15,586 nt of DNA from an uncultured Candidatus Saccharibacteria bacterium (lineage in GTDB: Bacteria; Patescibacteriota; Saccharimonadia; Saccharimonadales; Saccharimonadaceae): assembly GCA_937976315.1 (NCBI GenBank), contig CALJRR010000082.1:1-15586 (forward strand), given 5' to 3'. Under the pieces are notes generated by a model. That model was not told the origin of the DNA, ran no database searches, and saw only the letters and a list, made by a program, of their open reading frames with translations. Below, in pieces: positions 12,532-15,586 of the stretch (the first letter of the stretch is position 1; every line of letters begins with the position of its first letter). A program made the translations under genes and the position numbers.

Positions 12532-14159
12532 TGACATTATTTGAGAAAATTTTAGCGGCTCGAGGCTTAACTACGCGTGCGGCGCGTGAGGAATTTTTGC
12601 ATCCGAATTACGCGTCAGTAAAGCATGATCCGTTTTTATTGCCAGATATGAAAAAAGCGGTGGACCGCTTGAAAAAGGCGCACACTGAGGGTGAGAAAAT
12701 TGTTATTTATGGTGATTACGATATTGACGGGTTGAGTGCAACGGCAATTTTACTGGATGCGTTTGGCAAATTTGGCTTTAAGGAAGTTGGCGCATTTATT
12801 CCAAATCGGTTTGTTGAGGGCTACGGAATGACGATGGGCGCTGTTGATAAGGTGCGAAATATGGGCGCGGATTTAATAGTCACGGTTGATACGGGAAGTT
12901 TGTGTCATGCGGAAATTGAATATGCGTCGAGTTTGGGGATTGATACGGTAGTGACTGATCATCATAATGTTGCTGAGACTCCACCGCCGAGTGTTGCCGC
13001 GGTCAATCCGAAGTTTCCTGGTCATAAATATCCGTTCCGCGATTTGTGTGGTGCGGGTGTGGCGTTTAAGTTGGTGCAAGCTCTACAAACTGAACTGGAC
13101 GGACTGCCGGATGGTTACGAGAAGTGGCTATTGGATCTGGTGGCGCTGGGGACGGTTTGCGACATAGTTACGCTGGCGGATGAAAATAGGGCGAATGTCT
13201 ATTGGGGCTTGGAGGTTTTGAAAAAGCAGAGGCGTCCTGGTTTGAAGGCGTTGATGTCGGTGGCGGGAATTGATCCAGAGAAGGTTAATGCTAGGCATCT
13301 GGGATTTGGTCTGGGTCCGCGAATGAACGCGGCGGGTAGGCTGGAAACGGCGCAATATGCTCTGGATATGCTGACGGCGAGTGACGGACTGGAGGCGTTA
13401 GAGGCTAGTGAAAAATTGGAAGAATTAAATATCAAACGCCGTAGTATTCAGGATGAGATTTTTGACGAAGCTTGCCAGCAGGCGGACAATATGACCGATG
13501 ATCGAGTTTTGGTGGTGAATAGTGGCAATTGGAATCACGGAGTTATCGGAATTGTGGCGTCAAAGTTGGTTGAGAAATATAAGAAGCCAGTTTTTATAAT
13601 TGGCGAGCGTGGCGATGAGGCTACGGGTTCGGCGCGAAGTTTTGGTGATTTTTCCGCGGCTGACGCGGTTCGTGCAGCTGACGACATCATTATTAAAGGT
13701 GGCGGTCACGGAGCGGCGGCTGGTGTGACGTTGGCAACTGAGAGAATTGACGATTTTAGGCGACGAGTGAATGAGTTTTATGATTCGCTGCAATTAAAAA
13801 ATCAAGAATTATATTTGTTGCCAAGAGCTGACGTTGAGATTGACGATTTTTCGGAAATTAATGAGGAGCTGATTGATAATTTGACAAAGATGGAGCCATT
13901 CGGCAATGGGAATGCCGAGCCTATATTGAAAATGACTGAAGCGACGGTTTTAAATGTGAGGAGAATGGGTGCGGATGGACAACATGTAAAATTGACTTTG
14001 CGTGATAAAAATGACGTTGTGCTGCAGATGCTGGCGTTTAACGCGCCAGAAGAATTTTTCCGTGAAGTGGGCGACGAAGTGTCTGCTTGGTTTCAGCCTA
14101 CCGTAAATGAATGGCAGGGAATGCGGTCTGTTGAAGGGCGATTATTACATTTGGCTTAG
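12531..14159 (+). CDS. recJ: Single-stranded-DNA-specific exonuclease RecJ
   Basis: A 5'-3' ssDNA exonuclease of recombination and repair, DHH phosphoesterase family. It has 542 residues (E. coli 577). Motif I GDYDIDG (61-67; Asp62, Asp64, Asp66), motif II VDTG (119-122, Asp120), motif III TDHH (142-145) and Asp211 in GTVCDIVTLADE (207-218) make the two-metal site. LGPRMNAAGRLE (261-272) follows. The DHHA1 domain has HGVIGIVASKL (336-346), GSARS (366-370) and GGGHGAAAG (390-398). The C-terminal OB-like domain (about 430-542) binds DNA. All key residues are intact. It starts inside the stop of the winged-helix gene; no strong terminator follows, only a weak GTAAT/ATTAC stem at 14162-14177. Confidence 0.97.
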   Translation: MTLFEKILAARGLTTRAAREEFLHPNYASVKHDPFLLPDMKKAVDRLKKAHTEGEKIVIYGDYDIDGLSATAILLDAFGKFGFKEVGAFIPNRFVEGYGMTMGAVDKVRNMGADLIVTVDTGSLCHAEIEYASSLGIDTVVTDHHNVAETPPPSVAAVNPKFPGHKYPFRDLCGAGVAFKLVQALQTELDGLPDGYEKWLLDLVALGTVCDIVTLADENRANVYWGLEVLKKQRRPGLKALMSVAGIDPEKVNARHLGFGLGPRMNAAGRLETAQYALDMLTASDGLEALEASEKLEELNIKRRSIQDEIFDEACQQADNMTDDRVLVVNSGNWNHGVIGIVASKLVEKYKKPVFIIGERGDEATGSARSFGDFSAADAVRAADDIIIKGGGHGAAAGVTLATERIDDFRRRVNEFYDSLQLKNQELYLLPRADVEIDDFSEINEELIDNLTKMEPFGNGNAEPILKMTEATVLNVRRMGADGQHVKLTLRDKNDVVLQMLAFNAPEEFFREVGDEVSAWFQPTVNEWQGMRSVEGRLLHLA

Positions 14160-14194
14160 ACGTAATAGTTGCATTACTTGTAGAGTAGATGTAT

Positions 14195-14203
14195 TGTTAT
14201 AGT
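14195..14203 (+). promoter_or_regulatory. Extended -10 upstream of the unknown 179-aa gene
   Basis: TGTTATAGT (14195-14203) is an extended -10 without a well-spaced -35. Predicted start is near 14210, giving a leader of about 40 nt that contains GGGAGG (14235-14240), 10 nt before the ATG. Confidence 0.5.
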
Positions 14204-14250
14204 GTATTAATATTTTTGGGTGGGAGAATTTTTTGGGAGGTTTGGTATAT

Positions 14251-14790
14251 ATGGAGTTTTCTAATAGCGGCAGAGGGGAAATTATATATCAGAAAGATAC
14301 ACATACTAGCCTGGGGAGGGTAGCGCTAAAGTTACTGACTAATTATCACGAAGATACACGCTCGGAGCTGCCTGGCAAAGCCTTAGCGGATCTTAAAGAA
14401 GAGTATGATGACGTAGCGGGTAAACATAAGGAATTCGCTGAACATTTGAATGAAGCTTCTAGCTTGAGTTCTTTAGTAGCAGCTGCTGGTCACTTAATTT
14501 CCCTAAAGGACGTAATGTATGAGATAAATAATGGCGTTCAATTGTCTTTATCCAGTGATGCGAATGGAGAAGTTCCTGGCGATTCGGCTTTGCCAGAAAA
14601 TATTCCTTGTGACCTTGCCAAAGTTAAAATTTCTGAAAATGATGATGGTACGTATACTACCAAGATCCCTGTTACAGAACACAGATTTGACTGTAATAGG
14701 CATATACGGGCTGATGTGACCACTTATACTATTACGTTTACTCCTGATGGTGAGGTATTAAATCTCACGTCAAAGAAGGTGAAGGGATAA
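14251..14790 (+). CDS. Unrecognised 179-residue protein
   Basis: I do not recognise a family. The start ATG at 14251 has the SD GGGAGG; a TTG at 14233 would overlap the SD and is unlikely. Residues about 20-90 are helical and charged (ALKLLTNYHEDTRSEL, DLKEEYDDVAGKHKEFAEHLNEAS) with a more hydrophobic segment SLSSLVAAAGHLISLKDVMYEI. Residues about 105-179 look like beta structure (YTTKIPVTEHRF, TTYTITFTPDGEVLNL). There is no signal peptide, membrane helix or catalytic motif; the cysteines are only Cys119 and Cys147. It is flanked by its own -10 and by the rpsU promoter, so it is probably monocistronic. Confidence 0.65.
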   Translation: MEFSNSGRGEIIYQKDTHTSLGRVALKLLTNYHEDTRSELPGKALADLKEEYDDVAGKHKEFAEHLNEASSLSSLVAAAGHLISLKDVMYEINNGVQLSLSSDANGEVPGDSALPENIPCDLAKVKISENDDGTYTTKIPVTEHRFDCNRHIRADVTTYTITFTPDGEVLNLTSKKVKG

Positions 14791-14795
14791 TCTAG

Positions 14796-14824
14796 TTGGC
14801 AAATACTTTCTTATCTGTTATAAT
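14796..14824 (+). promoter_or_regulatory. Strong promoter of rpsU-yqeY, near-leaderless
   Basis: TTGGCA (14796-14801), 17 bp, TATAAT (14819-14824) with an upstream TGT. This is the closest match to consensus in the window. The ATG at 14834 follows 9 nt after the -10, leaving at most about 3 nt of leader and no room for an SD. Confidence 0.8.
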
Positions 14825-14833
14825 GTTTGCAGT

Positions 14834-15049
14834 ATGGTACAAGTAACACGTAAAGATCAGAAGGAAGCGAACGAAAATATCATTCGTCGTTTCAACCGCA
14901 GGGTTTTGCAAAGCGGTGTTTTGGCTCGCGCTAAGAGCGTTATGCGTTTTGAAAAACCAATTTCAAAGACCGAGCGTCGTAAAAAAGCTATTATTCGCCG
15001 CGAGCGACGAGCTGAAAAAACGGCAAAAATGCGCCTAGGGGTGCGTTAA
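14834..15049 (+). CDS. rpsU: 30S ribosomal protein bS21
   Basis: A 71-residue, highly basic protein of the small subunit near the anti-SD end of 16S rRNA, where it supports initiation. ENIIRRFNRRVLQSGVLA (13-30) and RFEKPISKTERRKKAIIRR (38-56) match the S21 pattern (single RRF...GVL...YEKP...RRKK). It starts directly downstream of a near-consensus promoter with no SD, notable for a gene expected to be highly expressed. It shares the TAATG overlap with yqeY, a pairing also seen in Firmicutes. Confidence 0.9.
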   Translation: MVQVTRKDQKEANENIIRRFNRRVLQSGVLARAKSVMRFEKPISKTERRKKAIIRRERRAEKTAKMRLGVR

Positions 15050-15507
15050 TGTCTGCGCTAAAAGAGCGCATTACTAGTGAAATGAAAGCCGCTCTATTGA
15101 GCGGCGATCGTTTTCGTGGTGATGTTTTGCGTAATCTAAAGGCAGCAATCTTAAACGAAGAAGTTTCTTTGGGTAAGCGAGAAAACGGCTTGGATGATAC
15201 TGAAATTGAAAAAGTCGTTGCTCGAGAAGTGAAAAAGCGCGTCGAAAGTGCGGATTTATATCGAAAGAATGACCGTGCGGAATTGGCGGAACCTGAAGAA
15301 AAAGAAGCGGAAATTTTACGAGAATTTTTGCCAGAGCAACTTGGCGAGGCGGAAATCTCGAAGATTGTAGAAGAAGTTATTGCGGGTATGGACGATGTCT
15401 CAATTCAGAAAATGGGACAAGTTATTGGCGCGGTAAAAAGTAAGGCTGGCAATGCTGCGGATGGCGCGTTGGTGGCAAAAATTGTTAAAGAAAAACTCAC
15501 AAAATAG
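15049..15507 (+). CDS. yqeY: YqeY/GatB-like C-terminal-domain protein
   Basis: A 152-residue soluble helical protein of the usual YqeY length. MSALKERITSEMKAALLSGD, then RNLKAAILNEEV, EIEKVVAREVKKRVESADLY and ILREFLPEQL follow the family consensus. The fold resembles the tRNA-binding tail of the GatB amidotransferase subunit, so a tRNA-related role is suspected but unproven. Coupled to rpsU through TAATG with one shared base. Confidence 0.92.
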   Translation: MSALKERITSEMKAALLSGDRFRGDVLRNLKAAILNEEVSLGKRENGLDDTEIEKVVAREVKKRVESADLYRKNDRAELAEPEEKEAEILREFLPEQLGEAEISKIVEEVIAGMDDVSIQKMGQVIGAVKSKAGNAADGALVAKIVKEKLTK

Positions 15508-15515
15508 GAGGAAAA

Positions 15516-15586
15516 ATGATTGTATTTTTTGGGCCGGCGGGTGCTGGTAAGAGTGTGCAGGGGCAAATTTTAGCGGCGCGTCATGG
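15516..15586 (+). CDS. Adenylate-kinase-like nucleotide kinase, 5' end (partial)
   Basis: The first 23 codons are present and the gene runs off the window. MIVFFGPAGAGKSVQGQIL holds a P-loop GPAGAGKS right at the N-terminus, the placement typical of adenylate kinase (GPPGAGKGTQ). The Gly-Thr pair after the Lys is replaced by Ser-Val, so another NMP kinase or P-loop ATPase is possible. AGGAGG (15506-15511) overlaps the yqeY stop codon and ends 4 nt before the ATG, so it belongs to the rpsU-yqeY operon. Confidence 0.6.
   Translation, partial: MIVFFGPAGAGKSVQGQILAARH

Noticed and set aside
14162..14177. Terminator after recJ (GTAAT/ATTAC)
   Set aside because: Only a 5-bp A/T-rich stem without a following T-run.
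703..15507. Use of genetic code 25 (TGA = Gly)
   Set aside because: Several genes end naturally at TGA (for example the metalloprotease and the ROK kinase) and no conserved Gly needs a TGA.

Overview
The window looks like a piece of the chromosome of a Candidatus Saccharibacteria (TM7) or closely related Patescibacteria/CPR organism. This is inferred from gene content, not from a search. The bacterial housekeeping proteins are compact: IF-2 of about 590 residues, PriA of about 646 and an S1 protein with four S1 domains. They sit next to families I associate with this group (a DUF5663-like protein, a DUF3152-like secreted metalloprotease, and bS21 paired with YqeY), and intergenic gaps are very short. 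TGA is used as a stop, so the recoding (TGA = Gly) of Absconditabacteria and Gracilibacteria does not apply. I see no insertion sequence, prophage, CRISPR array or tRNA gene.

Layout. 1-660 is the 3' end of an rRNA operon: partial 23S, a structured spacer without tRNA, 5S, and a terminator. 668-2194 (+) is a two-gene envelope unit: a DUF3152-like metzincin translationally coupled to a single-pass coiled-coil protein. 2195-2733 (+) holds a non-coding stretch and then a small KGG-motif stress-type protein with an unusually structured promoter and leader. 2724-3972 (-) carries a ROK-family sugar kinase overlapping an IrrE-like HExxH/zinc-ribbon protein. 4049-8072 (+) carries an LPKTG surface protein, ribosomal protein S1, IF-2 and a DUF5663-like protein. 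8082-11465 (-) is the familiar priA-def-fmt order. 11505-15586 (+) carries a phosphoribosyltransferase-like protein with a degenerate PRPP loop, a winged-helix regulator coupled to recJ, an unrecognised protein, rpsU-yqeY, and the start of an adenylate-kinase-like gene.

How it works together. Most of the window is core information processing: ribosome (rRNA, S1, S21), initiation (IF-2, formyl-Met synthesis and removal) and replication restart or repair (PriA, RecJ). The accessory layer is at the cell surface: a secreted metalloprotease with its membrane partner, and a sortase substrate.

The most striking signal is regulatory. Six genes (DUF3152, ROK kinase, def, priA, the PRT-like gene, rpsU) have a -10 hexamer, usually with an upstream TG, only 6-9 nt before the ATG, which predicts leaderless or almost leaderless mRNAs. 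Other genes in the same window have conventional leaders with Shine-Dalgarno sites. The KGG gene leader can form a terminator-like hairpin, an SD-sequestering hairpin and a competing long-range helix, which makes it the best candidate here for an undescribed cis-regulatory element.
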